The translations under genes were made by a program, and so were the position numbers. A stretch of DNA of 64,000 nucleotides from Paulownia fortunei (taxonomy: Eukaryota > Streptophyta > Magnoliopsida > Lamiales > Paulowniaceae): contig CM033111.1 of NCBI GenBank assembly GCA_019321725.1, forward strand, positions 3,906,001-3,970,000. Direction: 5' to 3'. Shown here in pieces: positions 50,344 to 63,360 of this stretch; position 1 is the first letter of the stretch, and every line of letters begins with the position of its first letter. The notes under the pieces were generated by a model that searched no databases, was not told where the DNA came from, and saw only the letters and a list, made by a program, of their open reading frames with translations.

Positions 50344-52082
50344 GTATTTTTTTGACAATCTTTTAATTAGAGTTTAGTTTCTACCGACCAACTCTTGTTT
50401 GACTTATAATTAAATCTACATCACCGATAATTTGTTGTTGCAAACACAACTCAAATTCAGTCTCTTCCTCGTATTTAACTTTTGTAATTACAACTCAAGT
50501 TTTTATGTAAAAAGACAAAAAATTATACATGTATATATGTTTCTTTACTTATAATTAAACCTTAAAAAAAATATTGCAGGAAAATTATTCGTCTTTTAAT
50601 CTCACCTGCCTTCCTTTAGCGCCCGTGTTTGCACTTGACATCCATTGCTCAATGGTATTAGTCACTAAATGAGATATTAGTGCTGATTTCTGTACTCTAA
50701 CTTTGCTATCTCCACTCAATTCTCAAGTGTATTGCATGTAGTGCAATGTGAGTACAATAATTGATTTACGTATAACTACATTTATTAAAATAGAAATTTC
50801 ATGGGAGGGGGCTACCACCCCCTTCCGATCCACCTTAGCTATTTTCCTCCATTGCATAATATCGAAAAAACTAATTTAAAAGGTATTTGAGTAAACTTAT
50901 AAAGTCTTCAAATAAGATATTAATATTTTATAAATTTCTAAATTTTTGATTTATTTTTAAAATTTTAATATATTTTGTTTTATTTTGAATATAATGATTA
51001 CAAAATTATCATATCATCATCTTATAATTCTATAATATTATTTTATTTAAATATTTTAAAATAAATTCTAACATCTTATACTATAAACTCCAAGATATCT
51101 TACCACATTTAAGAATTTATAATTTTTTTTTAATAAATTTAGACAAACACCCTCATAAAAGCTTTCATGTGATTTGGTAACGAACAATATTACCACCTAT
51201 AAAGTAATAATCAGCAAATGAAAAGTATGATAAATGAATTGATGCAAATTGACAATTATGAATACATAATTCAAACATATTTTAAAATTATTGCCTAGTA
51301 TGGTTTGAACTTTGTAGTTTGTACACAACAAAAAAAGAAAGACAACCAAAAAAGGCACCAAGAAAAAGAAAAGAAAAGCAAAGACAAAGTAATTAAGTAG
51401 AGTAAAACAAAAGCAAGATCCAAAGTTCCCTCCAATTTACTCAAAAGTGTGAGGACACAACGCAATCTCCTTTTCAGCGCCATCGCCTGTCAAATAATTC
51501 AATCCAGCCGAAAGATGGTTTGAATAAACGGAGTCTATGGATTGACAGCAGCTGTAACTCACTTGAAGAATTTGGTAAAATTAAAAAATAAAATGATTTT
51601 TTCTTAAATTAAAAGAACCTTGGTAAAATTAAAAAAAAATCTAAAATTAATAATTTCATATTGTATTTTTTATTACATATTATATATATACATTATGTAA
51701 ATATAATTAATTTTAAGTGAATATATTATATGTATAATATGTAAACTAGAATATGACATAAAATTATGATATAAAATCCAAACCGTGAAAATAGAAATGG
51801 AGTTTGATGGGAAACAGTTTGAGCATGTTTGGCGCTGTACTCGTTTTCTATTTTGGGAATAAAAATGCTAAAATCATGCATTGCTTTTCTTCCTAAAATA
51901 TCTGCTCAAAAGTAAAAGTTGAGTTCCTAAAATAAATTTAAAATTAAATTTCACATCAAATTTGTCAAATTGGTAACAGGTTAAAGTTCAAACCAAAACA
52001 AAAAGTACCCTCTTAAATTAAATAATTTTAGTGATAGAGCCTTATGTCGTGAATAGTAACTTGATTATCTGATCTCATGTGC

Positions 52083-52092
<10 letters not shown>

Positions 52093-52112
<20 letters not shown>
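52093..52112. repeat. (TA)n microsatellite
   Basis: About ten TA units followed by (CA)3. Confidence 0.9.
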
Positions 52113-52125
<13 letters not shown>

Positions 52126-53713
52126 TACACGCCCTCTATCCAGAAGAAATAAAAATGTAGGGAGTAGGTTTTTGATACGATGTTCAATTAGTTTTTACAT
52201 AATTATCAAAATTTAAAAATAAATTCAATTCATTATTAATTATCCAACTACTATAAAACAATTAAAAGCTTTAAATCAATACATACAAATTCATGATCTA
52301 AGTCGAAAAAAGCTTGAGTTGAAATCTTACTTGCTCCAACTACAAGGAAATCTACATGGACTTCATGAAAAATAAATGAAAACATTTTTGCACTTCAAAA
52401 TAAACGAATGAACATGATAAGAAAAGTAAAATTTCACACGATTATCCTTAAAAAATTAAAAATGGAATTTAAAAACATTTTGAATGACTTCGAATATGAA
52501 AATTGCAAGAATAATAAATTGATTTAGTCAACTTGACTGATACTTCAGGGTATGTGCATACAAATTGTGATAGCTCAGGTTCTCTCAATCAATACACCAT
52601 CCCATGATACTGTTGTGCCCAAAACAAAGGTACACATTTTTCAACCCTTTTTCGTGCACAATTTTGAATTACAGACAAAACTATATTGTATCAACGCAAA
52701 CGGTCTAACTCGTTTGCGTTTCAGACTTGCCTACCCACCTTTCTTTGTGGATTTGATTAAGTTCAGGAATTTTAGTTCTATCATGATTTATACTTGATTA
52801 TCTTGTCTTTATCGAATATTACCACCGACCACAGGTTATAGATTTCACTTTAGGAACTTCTATTCCCGTCTATTAACACTTATTTTGAATTTCTTCTTCT
52901 TCTTTTTTTTAAGAAAATATTAATTGATTTAAGTTTATTGATCTTTCTAAGAAACAAGAAATTAACTATATGATAAAACTGAAAATAATATAGTCTAAAC
53001 AATGTTTTTTTTTTTTTTCATTTTTATAATTTAATAAGTTTGTATTAAAGATGTAAATGAATCGAATCGAACTGAACATGTTGTTTAATCTTGTTAAAAT
53101 TTTGATCGAACTTCAAAAATTATATTTAAGATTGATTTGATTGTTAATTGAGTTAAATTTTAATGAGTTTTAATCGAGTCGAATACAAATCGAAATCGAA
53201 TAATTTCATCTTTTTATATATAATTTTTATTTTTTCATTAATCGATTCGAACTTATGTTGAATTTTAAATTTTATGAAACGAAAAAAATATGCTAAAATT
53301 TTTGTTGTATACTTTCCATTTTAATTCTTTAATTTAGATAAGAGAATAAAAGAAAAGGAACCTTTCGAGACCTTCATTTGTCTTCTTGGGATTAAGTGCA
53401 TGTAGTTGTTCAAGCACTTGTGAGCATCAATCCTCTGAGAAGGATTTGGCTAAGTTTGTTTGTTAGTCCAACTTTTCGACAAAAAAAAAAAAAAGAAAAA
53501 AAAATAGATTCTGAGTTTTTAGATATAAGATGTGAAATGATAAAAAGCTCTTCAGGATTCGCACGTACATTCTAGAATCATATGCCCACAATGTAATAAA
53601 TAGTATCAGAAGGCATAAAAAGTTCAAACCTAGTATGGTCCTCATTTGTTCCATTGTTTTTGACTACTTCAGCCAAGTTGTCATAAAATAAATTCATAGA
53701 CGTTCGAGATTCT

Positions 53714-54090
53714 AAATAGAGACGGTAATAAGATGGACCTAAATTGAATCTGTCCCAAACTCGCCTTGTGGTACGGATTGTAATAATATAAATGACCTTA
53801 AATTGAATTTTGTTGTTTTCTTCCCAAACACGATCCAATTCAGATCCGATTTGTTTATTTTTTATTTATTAAATTTATTATATATACATTTATTTAATAT
53901 TATTCTTTTAAAAAGTTTTAGTAGTATTATTTTTTTAAAATATATTTTTTAATATTTTTAAAATTATAAAACGGATTTAACAGGTCCACCGACCGAATAC
54001 GAATATGAGTCTAGATCTTCAAAACTATTAGGAGAGCGAGTTTCGAATTTTGAAAAACACGACCCACACCCAACTCACGGCTAACCTTAA
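53714..54090. mobile_element. MITE-like element, copy C
   Basis: Left end taaatagagacggtaataag; reverse complement of the right end ttaaggttagccgtgagttg. The AT-rich core and the 'aaaacggatttaacaggtcc' block correspond in order to copies A and B. No ORF of transposase type. Confidence 0.5.
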
Positions 54091-54960
54091 TTCTAACTTG
54101 TTTTATATTGATGAATAGAAGAAACTATGATCAATTTATAAGCTACAGGACCCACGAACACCAACACAAGTTAAAGAATGTATGATGTTGCAAACTAATA
54201 TAACGTGACAGAAGAAAATTTCCAAACGCTACTAAAAATCAACTCAACGCAGAGAATTAGACTTTGGATGGCTCCACTGGAGCGCAATTTTGAGAAAAAA
54301 AGGGGTCCTGGAATCATTTTTTGTGTTGAATTCCATTGTATTGTAAAGCTATTTGCTTTCAATTACTCACATTTGATCTGTCGAATCTGCCCAAGATGTC
54401 AATCACTTTCATGTCCTAATACTAAGGGATAATTGCATAGGAAATGTTCCATTTTCTTTGGTGACTTTGAATTGTCTACTTAAATAAAATTCCCTTGATC
54501 AGCCAGCCTTCATCAATCAATAAAATAATTGTAAAAAAGAGCTTCAGGCTCTTGTCTTCTTCATCTTTTGTTTTTTTCCCCCTTTGATCATCTGCTGCTA
54601 CAAGTGACACGAATCATTGGCAACACAGGGCTTAGCCCCCAGTCGCTAAATTATACTAATTTTAAAATTAATTTTTTTTCTTTTAAGATATATTTTATAG
54701 CTTGGTGTTTAATGTTTCAATATAATATTTTATACTTTCATCTTGTTAAATTGGAAATGATACTTGATGTTGGATAATATTACATTCTATTTTACATATA
54801 AGTTTAGAAGAAAATAATAAACAAATTTAGACTAAACCATCAATCAAGTGAAAGGTAAGTAAAGATTTATTTACAATTGCAATGGATGAACATAGTATAT
54901 TTTGAAACATTTATACCTAATGTGTTGATAATATTTAAATTGACTGGATGACAAATATAA

Positions 54961-55114
54961 TGTGTATCTTAAGAGTTTTATGATTTTTGAAACATGTTGA
55001 AAGAAAGATGACTTGCATTTCATATTGACAAGTATAGTATGTACCTTAAGTGTTTTATGATTTTTAAAACATATTGAAAGTAAGATGACTTGCATTTCAT
55101 ATTAAACATACCAT
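54961..55114. repeat. 77-bp tandem duplication
   Basis: Positions 54965-55026 repeat at 55042-55103 with few substitutions. The shared core is cttaag.gttttatgattttt, followed by agatgacttgcatttcatat. Confidence 0.9.
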
Positions 55115-56579
55115 TCACGAGTATTTACATGTATATGAACGACATGTGAGTATAGTGGAGGTTCTTGCATGCACTTTACAATTTGAGACATGATTTTCAT
55201 AAAGAAAATATTTTGGTTGACCACTACTAGTATACTGATTTTAAATTGATGAATTTGGAGATAAGATTATTTAAATAATTTTATATTATAATGAATTTTA
55301 AAAAAATAAATTTCTATTTTAATTTTTTTTGAATCATTATGATGGATTTAAAATCATTTAATATGAAGTGGTTTAAATTTTTTTTTCCAAATCATTCATT
55401 TAAATTTAAAACATTCCATCCAAACACAACCTAAGCGAATTTTTTCACATTCTAAATGATTGTTCTTTGTATTTTATTTTGTTGTACTTTTATTTGTCAT
55501 TTTTCTGATCAAAATTTAAAGTCCAAACATACCATAGCCCAAAGTGGAATTTTGTACACTTTATACAGTCTGATATCATAATATTTCCCCAGTAATTCTT
55601 TCAGTTCTCTCTCAGCAACTTGAGTTTTGGATCCCTAATCCCTGATTGGGCTTCATATTTTTCTTACCCCACTAGACTAAGGTTTAGTAGATCCCCGTTG
55701 CCAAGGTAATTTTCTTCATGTTTTCTTGACAGCAGGATATCGAGCAGGTCCACTTAAGTTGAGCAAATTCTCATCAGTCATTACGCATTGATTTCAGTTA
55801 GATGAGGCTGTCAAAAAGTTAGGCGCCACATCTTTATTTCAAGAAAAAATCTTGGTGGTTGAGACCATAATTCTGTAACAAAACTTTTGTCGACTAATGG
55901 ACAATTAATCTCAATTATTATGTCAATAAAACCATTTTAATATTAGCTTACGGGTCATTACATGACATCACTGATTCTTACAAGATAAATTTTGATTCAA
56001 ATCGAACCGAAAGTATAAGTGATAAGGGTGATCGATAGATTTGTCCGCCTATTGCATCATTTGTTAGGGGAAAATAATAAATAATGAACTGTCCAATTGA
56101 AAAAAGAGCGTATCATTTCACTTTCAGTGGGGTTGTGGATTGTCTCTCTTTAAAAGGGACTACAAGTTGACAGCAACAACAAAAGTTGGCAAATTTCATG
56201 TCCATTTTTCCATCCCTTACTTTAGAATGATTATTTTCTTGTTTGTTGGGTTTGCATCATTTCAGAAAAGCCAGTAAAATTGCATGTGCAACCACCCAAA
56301 ATAGTAGAGCAACAGCTGGTTTAGACTTACGAAGAGACGGGGGGAACAACTGCACAAGACTTTGAATGTGCTGACCATCAACATATACCTGCCATTTGGA
56401 CCACCGATCCAATTTGAAGGATTCAACAGAAATACTCAATTGGATTTAATGCAAAGAACCTACCAAAGAATAATATTTTGGTGGAACAAAAAAAGAAACA
56501 GTTGCCAAATTGTTTTAATGGCTTTACATATCTTTGATGAGTGACAGTGTCTGCTTGTTTGTTGCTAGAAAGTTGAGGC

Positions 56580-59500
56580 TCAAGCAGAAGGGGAGTCAGC
56601 TGAGTCAGATGCAGCTCTTTTCTTTGCAAAGTATTCTTCGGCACGAGCAAGGTTCTTGGCCACAGATGGCTTCACCCATTTCTTTCGGCCCGGAAGAATG
56701 GTTATTGAACAACCTGCTGCCTCAAGCTTCTCTTTTGCGGATGCTGAGAAAGCCCGGGCCTTGAAGTTGAGTTTCAAACTCAATTCTCCATCACCTAAGA
56801 TCTGAAAGAGGAGTTATATGAGAAGCTATCTCACAAGTTGACAGTTTTCAAGCATTCATATGAAAATCAAACCCCTTTCTTCAATATTCCACTGAAGGGA
56901 AGATTTGCAACTGTGTTTTTGGTTTTTATTTATAACCCATCAATGGCATAATAAAACAGTTGTAAAATACATAATTTTAAACAGAAAGAGATCATAAGGC
57001 GAGTTCTAGTGGGAAAATATTGAGTTGAGGAAGAGATTAGTTCAAAAGGCACAGCTATTATAGCTATCGCATCAAATAGCTTAGTAGTGGCCCGAAGTAA
57101 TAGGCATTACTTCGGGCCACTACTAAGTTATTTCATGTTTCCTGACTTCATTTTCTCACCAAGAAAAATTAAAAAGCAAAATGACAACAAACTTCATTAA
57201 GTTATCAATTTACAAAATTTAAATGAGAGAAGAAACAATCAATACATGATACTTTAGCAGCCTATTGTCTATAGCTGACCGGTATTGACAACTTAAGGAC
57301 AGATCGAACAGCACTGAAGGTTCCAAATCCTACACATCATTCTGAACCTAAAACTTTTAACTTTTGAAAAAGCTTTTCATAGAGGATATTAACTTTGGAT
57401 TAAAGACCTCACCAGGTTTTAAAAAGATTGTAAAAGTGGTTGTAACCTTAATATGGGGACTGCTACTAGAAATTGATGTATTACGTAATATGGATCACCT
57501 ACTATACAGATATATGAAAATACATATGCAGACATTGGAAGGTTCTTTCTTCGTAAATCAGCCAATTCAAATACACTATTCGAATATTAAATGCACATGA
57601 GCGATCTCAGAACTCTTCCTTTAGCAATCATGCTCAGCATATAATATAGACCTCAATATTGGTATAATTATATCCAACAAGAACTATTTTTTTCATCAGA
57701 GATACAATTGGTCATTATTTATGTTACACAGGATTTTGAAAGCTCAATGAACTGGTGTATGTTCTTAGAATAAAAATCATGAGAAAGATGTCAAAGGACT
57801 AGAAACCCTGACGCACACTTCTATCCTCTTCAGCATATCATATGACTTCTCATGAAGTTGCAATGGAGCACTAGGTTGCATAATAGTGGCAACATCATGT
57901 AATAAAACTAATAACTAAATCATCACCCCACGCGAGTGCAACTAATTAAACGCAAAAAATATCCAACATTTAGCATCTACTTGTTACCTTTAGAGGAAGT
58001 GTCCTTTCCCTTCCCGATGGATTGATCAGACCTTTCATCTTCAAGGACTCCAAGGAAACCTCTTCTCCTTCTTGGAACCCTGCATCTGCGATATCTTTCA
58101 AGTTGATAGGGACATACTTTGGTAATCCAGCGTGCATCCCTTGATTTACGATAAATCATTCATATCAGCATCAGTATAACTTGAACACATTGTGAGCTCA
58201 GTCAAATATTTAATACTCAGCACACATTTAAAAGCACAATCCACGTTAAAGGTCCACAAAGGCAAGTACACATTTAAAAGCACAATCCACGTTAAAGGCC
58301 CACAAAGGCAAGACTAATCAGTATGCTTCCTGTAGGAAAGGTTAGAAAAGCTTCAATGATAGTGCAGTCAAATAATTTAAAGTTTCCAAAGGAAGCCGGT
58401 AACTGAATATTTTGTCTCTGGCTACTTGCTGAGCTTATGCTACAGAGAAGAAATATTTTACATCTTAGAAATGGTTGAATACATTATTATCAGCCATCAG
58501 ATATGAAGTTGCAAATATTAGTTTAGCTGTACACGTCCAAAAAAATCCTCAGGCCATGTGACAAGGAGTGAGAGAAAATTGAGAATGCCAGACAACCTTT
58601 AATTTATGGAAGCCATAAATCTCGGGATAGGGATAGGACACATGGAAGTACCTGAATGAAATTAAAATCAAGCAACCAAACTTCTCTCACAAAAATTGAG
58701 TAAAGACTGTCCATTTTCTAGAAGTGAAATTTTTACGGTTTCAAAATATGGTGAGCAGACAAAGTCATTAACAAGCATATCATGATTTCATGAAGCCTGC
58801 TACTTGCATGTGTAATTGCAGGTCCATTTTGTACTCAAAGGAACTTAAAATGTCTACAAATTAAACCACATCTTAAAACAGCAAAGGTCAGAAAAAGCGG
58901 AGACTGTGGCAAATCAAGTAATGCCATAGTAATATCTTCCGTTTTTATTCGATTTCTCTAGGTAACATTGTTGAGAATGCCACAACTTAAAATTTATTAT
59001 GAAGAAGGAATTTCTGCAAGCACTTTTTGTCCATCAGGTATCTTCAATGTCACTACCAAGAACTCAGAGGCAACCCTACTGCAATTAAGCTCAATATACA
59101 CTACACAATCTTTCATGCAAAGTGCAAATGAAAACTTATTTGAAACTTCATCACAAAACCTAAGACTTATTTGGAACTTGACTGCAGAAAAATGCTTCTA
59201 TTTAACCTGAAATAAGAAACATCAAGTAGAATCTCCTCAAAAGATTACATTGGGCAATATCATTGCTCAAATTGTAAAGCCCAAAAATTTTAGAGTCCAT
59301 CAATACTCATCATGCCACCAAAAGTTAAATTATGGCTCAACCTAGGTATGTTGCTCATTGCAGAAAACTAATAGATATATTGTGTTGTATGAAGCAACTA
59401 AACCAAAATAAAACTTGATCCACTCTTCTAACTTTCATAACACCAGTGACTAGTGCTATTTGACATACAATGACGCACAGTATAAACAAGCAATTCAGAA

Positions 59501-60719
59501 ATGACTGTATTATTGTTCTGCTGCTAAGAGAATTACTTCACCAATTTTTCTTCTTTCACTACCAAAAACTTAGGTTTTTTTTGGTTTCATTTCCATTCCA
59601 GTATTTTCCTTCTCCAAAAATTTGCTATAGTTTCATTCCACAAAAATACAAATCATCAATTACAATATTAAATAATCCTATACTCTAATATACCCCAACT
59701 AACTACAATAAAACAACATTAACAACACATTTACAGTTGAAAATATCTTCCACTATCAAAATACATTTTCTGAAAATACTTTCTGAAAATACTTTCCTCA
59801 AAACAATTGAAAATAAAACCAAACAAAGCCTTAGTAACCAACTCCATCACAATAAAGCTCCCACATTTTACAACCTATCAAAACAGCCTACAAGAAAAAT
59901 CACCAACTTTACCCCAAAATCTCCATTATACCACATGAAAGAAATAAAAATAGGCAAAGGGGTATAGATACCATCCGCAATCAATGCAGAATATCAACAT
60001 ACCCGCTAAGCTAGGATCTAGCTCGAGTTGGATATGAACTAAGTACACTGAACCGGCAATATCGAACTTGAATTTTCTGTAAACTAACCATGTAGGTAAT
60101 GCAATACGAATTACTGAAAATGCACAATCTTCATGACAAAATTTTACCTCCTGCAATTCCTCTCAATTTGGGAATTCTTCGGTAGAGTGGCATCTGTCCG
60201 CCTTCAAATCCCTTCCGAACACCGGGACCGGACCTGGATTTTTGACCCCTCATTCCAAACCCACAGCTGCCCCCTTGCCCTGCCGAATGCCCTCTCCCCT
60301 TCCTCTTCGCCTTCTTCCGGGACCCCGGTTGCGGACCCAAGTTATCAAGCCGGAACCTAACACTCTGGTTGCTTATAGAAGATTCTTGGACACCCGAAGC
60401 CGCTGAATTCAGAACTACAAGTGGTTGTCTTTTCTTTCCTTTATGGTGGCAGAGTTTTATGGATGGCAATGGACATGGGTTTGCCTTCAGAGTTCTTACG
60501 TTTCCCTGTTTATTGAATAAACAATAAAAATTGTGATTGAAAAGAAAAATAAAAGATACTGGAAATTTTTGGTTCTAATAATTAATTGAGATGAACAATA
60601 GGTAAACAATGAATATATGACATTATACACAGTACCTTGAAATGAGAAGATAACTGGTGAAGATGAGGTGCAGTTGTGGAAGGGGTGGGAGAGGAGAGGG
60701 AGAGTAGAGAAGCAGCCAT
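56580..60719 (-). CDS. RPL15: Chloroplast 50S ribosomal protein L15 (uL15c), four exons
   Basis: On the minus strand the exons are 60719-60636, 60505-60148, 58139-57988 and 56801-56580. Junction phases are 0, 1 and 0 with GT-AG ends, giving a 271-aa protein. The N-terminus ([10 protein letters not shown]..) is Ser/Thr-rich and lacks acidic residues, as expected of a plastid transit peptide. The mature part starts near [10 protein letters not shown] and continues through the basic, Gly-rich rRNA-binding arm ([34 protein letters not shown]) to [12 protein letters not shown]. Exon 4 carries the L15 core, [20 protein letters not shown] and then [10 protein letters not shown] short Lys/Ala/Ser tail ends the protein. 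L15 binds 23S rRNA during large-subunit assembly in the plastid. Length is close to the usual 270-280 aa for plant uL15c. Introns 2 and 3 are large and hold a MITE, a tandem duplication and a strong hairpin. The acceptor of exon 3 has a weak pyrimidine tract. Confidence 0.95.
57074..57133. repeat. Near-perfect hairpin in RPL15 intron 3
   Basis: Arms 57080-57101 and 57106-57127 are perfect 22-bp inverted repeats around a 4-base loop (aggc). One more mismatched position (a G-U pair if transcribed on the plus strand) and five A/T pairs extend the stem to 57074-57133. The arms carry the core agtagtggcccgaagtaat. Confidence 0.95.
58222..58313. repeat. 46-bp tandem duplication in RPL15 intron 2
   Basis: Two adjacent 46-bp copies starting acacatttaaaagcacaatc, at 58222 and 58268, differing at about two positions. 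It lies about 80 bp upstream, in transcript order, of the exon 3 acceptor. Confidence 0.95.
59570..59832. mobile_element. Probable hAT-like MITE in RPL15 intron 2
   Basis: Left end ttaggttttttttggtttca and reverse-complemented right end taaggctttgtttggtttta form imperfect inverted termini around an AT-rich core. The ends resemble those at 10094-10400. Confidence 0.5.
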
Positions 60720-60854
60720 GGGAACAGATAATGATATGAGTGTGAGGCTTATTCGCTCACTGTAAAATGTTTGTCAACTAACAGATAGGGGTGTTGAGAA
60801 TTGGGATTGTTGGGATGGGGCTTTCGTAAAACTTGCATTTTTGCAGGGGTATAA

Positions 60855-60917
60855 CTTTTCTTTTCTTTTCTTTTCTTTTCTTTTTTCTGTTTTATTTTAT
60901 TTTATTTTGTTTTATTT
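60855..60917. repeat. (TTTTC)n and (TTTTA)n pentanucleotide repeats
   Basis: Six TTTTC units followed after a short gap by four to five TTTTA-type units. Confidence 0.9.
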
Positions 60918-60947
60918 CTAATAATTAGCCGGGGGTTGGTGGGAGGA

Positions 60948-60965
60948 GGGGGGGGGGGGGGGGGG
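60948..60965. repeat. Poly-G homopolymer (G18)
   Basis: Run of 18 G preceded by GGGGG and GGGAGGA; likely to form a G-quadruplex. Confidence 0.9.
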
Positions 60966-62019
60966 TTGTTTGTGGAAATTTTAGGCAGACTCGATTAAAC
61001 TGTATCCAAAATATGGTGTTGCACAATAAATTCTGATGAATACTTAACATAACAGAAACATGTGATCTTTAAAATCATGTGTTAAAAACTCGTACACAAT
61101 TGATAATTCGGCAGAGAAAAAATAATGTAAAACTTACTCTAATGAGATTTGGTTCCAAACTAGTAGGAATTTATTTCTTGTTATGGCTTGTTCAATTGAA
61201 GCTCAATTCACAAATAACAAATGTATTTGGACAAATTTGAACCCGCTTTCATTTAGCCTGACTGAACAATAGTGAGCAGCTTAAGTGGACTGGGGGCAAC
61301 TTGGCCCAACTAAGATTCTAATTGATCTAAGGGTCGTTGGTTTGTCCACGTGAATAAGTCTTAGAGTGGCAAATGGGTGGATCGGGTTGGATCATGCTGG
61401 GATTGGGCGGGTCAGGGTGGGCTAGAAACCAGTAAAAAGTAAAGTGGTAAAAATGGGTCGAGTCAACCCGCTTGATCTTTTGTACTCTATTTTCTTACAT
61501 ACATCTTCCTCGGTCTACACTGGGTTTGAGAGGGGATGATGTTTAATGTGTATTGATAATATTGAAATAGAAAATAAAATATTAATTATATTAAAAAATT
61601 TAAATTGATTGTGCAACTAGTTTTCCATAAATTTTATAGAATTTAGGTTAAATTGAAATTTAACACTAGACATTTACGTACAAAGTTCCAAGAGTCGAAA
61701 TATATTTGCAACCTTCTGATGAAAAAGTAGTTTTGAAAAAAAATAACAAACGTGTGCTGCAGAAGAATATTAAATCGTCCAAAGTTAATTGGATTAAGGA
61801 TGAGAAAAAAACTAAAAACTGTACAAATTTAAAGTATAGAATGTATTCACTATGCTTTCGTATAGAATTATTTATTATATTTAATTAGTATTTTATATAT
61901 AACATAGTAAATGATGCTATATATATATATTAAATATGTATGTAGTTCTCATATAATATGGCTGAATCAATGTCTGCATTCCATAAGCAACAATGGAGAA
62001 TTAAATGGTTATATGTTAA

Positions 62020-62400
62020 CACTACAAGAAAAAAGAATTCGAGGAAAATTGTAATTAATTATAAATATTAAATGACAAAAATTCTTGCTTTGTCACAATT
62101 ATGATTGTCAAGTATAATAGTGAAAATAATTGTATCAAAGTAGTAAATAATTAGTGGACATACATATTGATAATAAATTTTTTATCACAAGTTATACTTA
62201 TTTTTTTGTTATTTGATTGTCACTATACATGTCACGCATTATTGAGTATCAATAGTGATAATTTAAATATTATTTTTTTGTTATTATCAAATTTGTGAGA
62301 GCCATCGTTATAACAAAACAATACTTTATTGTCACTTATTATGCATTATTGGTGACAGCTTTCGCATTTTTATTTATTATTTTGTCACTAATATTATTCT
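62020..62400. mobile_element. CACTA-like non-autonomous element, left end visible
   Basis: Starts CACTACAAGAAAA at 62020, the typical terminus of plant CACTA elements. The interior has many 'tgtcac' and 'agtgac/gtgata' motifs and the ctatacatgtcac block at 62223 shared with 27791 and 43370. The matching right terminus (ttttcttgtagtg) was not found, so the element is truncated or diverged and its end is approximate. Confidence 0.5.
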
Positions 62401-63119
62401 TCCTTATATGATAATGGAAGGGGCAATAAGAATGGAGACCAAGTCTTCGTGCTGTTTTGTTTATATATGAAAGATAGTTTTTTCTTCTCTCTAAGAATTA
62501 TTGATTAGTACTAAATGACCAAGTATAAGATTTTTCATTGGATTGCAAGTACTAGATTGATAGAAACAGTTCAATGGCACAAAGGGTACTACAACCCCAC
62601 GAGGCTGCCTTAGGCTCCTTATTCATTATAATCTCCACCATGCTCTTCTTCTTAGCATGAAATGGATGGAGCATGCCGTATATTGTGCCATCCTGCTTAA
62701 ATTGAGAGAGAAGCTTTTGATGCTGCTATATGCACACAATAAAATGCACATTTTCATGGCCACCCCCTGAAAGTAAAAGCTTCAATCAATACATTTAGGT
62801 ATATCAGATTATAAATGAATGATTGTTCAATTCGCAGTTGTATGTATGTGTGTGTGCGTGTGTGTTTTCTTTTTTTTTTTTTTTGGGTGTGGTGTGGGTT
62901 TTAATTGTATTTGGGATTGTGCATGCAGACTACTGGTCTAGGGCAATAAACCTAGCTACCTTAGCTGAGCCAAGAAAATAAGGCTACGTCCCTCTCATTC
63001 TCTCTCCCTCTCTGAATACAAACCAAATGACACTACCATGCACCTGCACACAAAGCCTCTCTTCACTCTCTCCTTTTTAAAGTCACGAGACCCTCTGTCC
63101 CTTTGATGTTCTTTCAATT

Positions 63120-63120
<1 letters not shown>

Positions 63121-63179
<59 letters not shown>
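63121..63179. repeat. (GA)29 microsatellite
   Basis: Perfect GA repeat about 180 bp upstream of the proposed split start of the JAGGED-like gene, within its probable promoter or 5' UTR. GA tracts at this position are common in plants and bind BBR/BPC proteins; whether it acts that way here is inference. Confidence 0.95.
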
Positions 63180-63181
<2 letters not shown>

Positions 63182-63360
63182 GGTGGCAGAAAAAAACTGA
63201 TAGAAAACTTTCAAGCCCACTTTCTTCACCATCACTCAACGAGCCTCTACATTTCAGTCCCTAACTCGAGTCATAATTTTCCAAGCTTTACTTCTCTTCC
63301 ATCTGAAAGATTAATCACCTCAAATAAATTTTTTTCATCTGTCTTTCTCTGTCGGTTCCC

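Larger units (their letters stand above)
48700..56579. other. Intergenic region
   Basis: No gene is supported. It contains an (ACATAG)n and a (TA)n microsatellite, a 'tcgaatcgaact' AT-rich repeat near 53040-53290, MITE copy C at 53714-54090 and a 77-bp tandem duplication at 54961. A small GC-richer patch at 49530-49630 has a G-box-like acacgtgg and a 7-bp tagggcg/cgcccta stem. The right end is the 3' side of RPL15. Confidence 0.55.
60720..63360. other. Intergenic region between RPL15 and the JAGGED-like gene
   Basis: RPL15 lies on the minus strand and the JAGGED-like gene on the plus strand, so this is a shared divergent promoter region of about 2.6 kb. It contains TTTTC/TTTTA repeats, a G18 tract, a 'gggtggatcgggttgg' GC-rich fragment at 61365-61450, a CACTA-like left end at 62020 and the (GA)29 tract at 63121. 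The last 200-300 bases before 63361 are probably the non-coding 5' exon of the JAGGED-like gene. Confidence 0.55.

Noticed and set aside
57074..57133. Hairpin considered as a microRNA precursor
   Set aside because: Loop of four bases and a stem of about 28 bp are too compact for a usual plant precursor, and no flanking stem was found.
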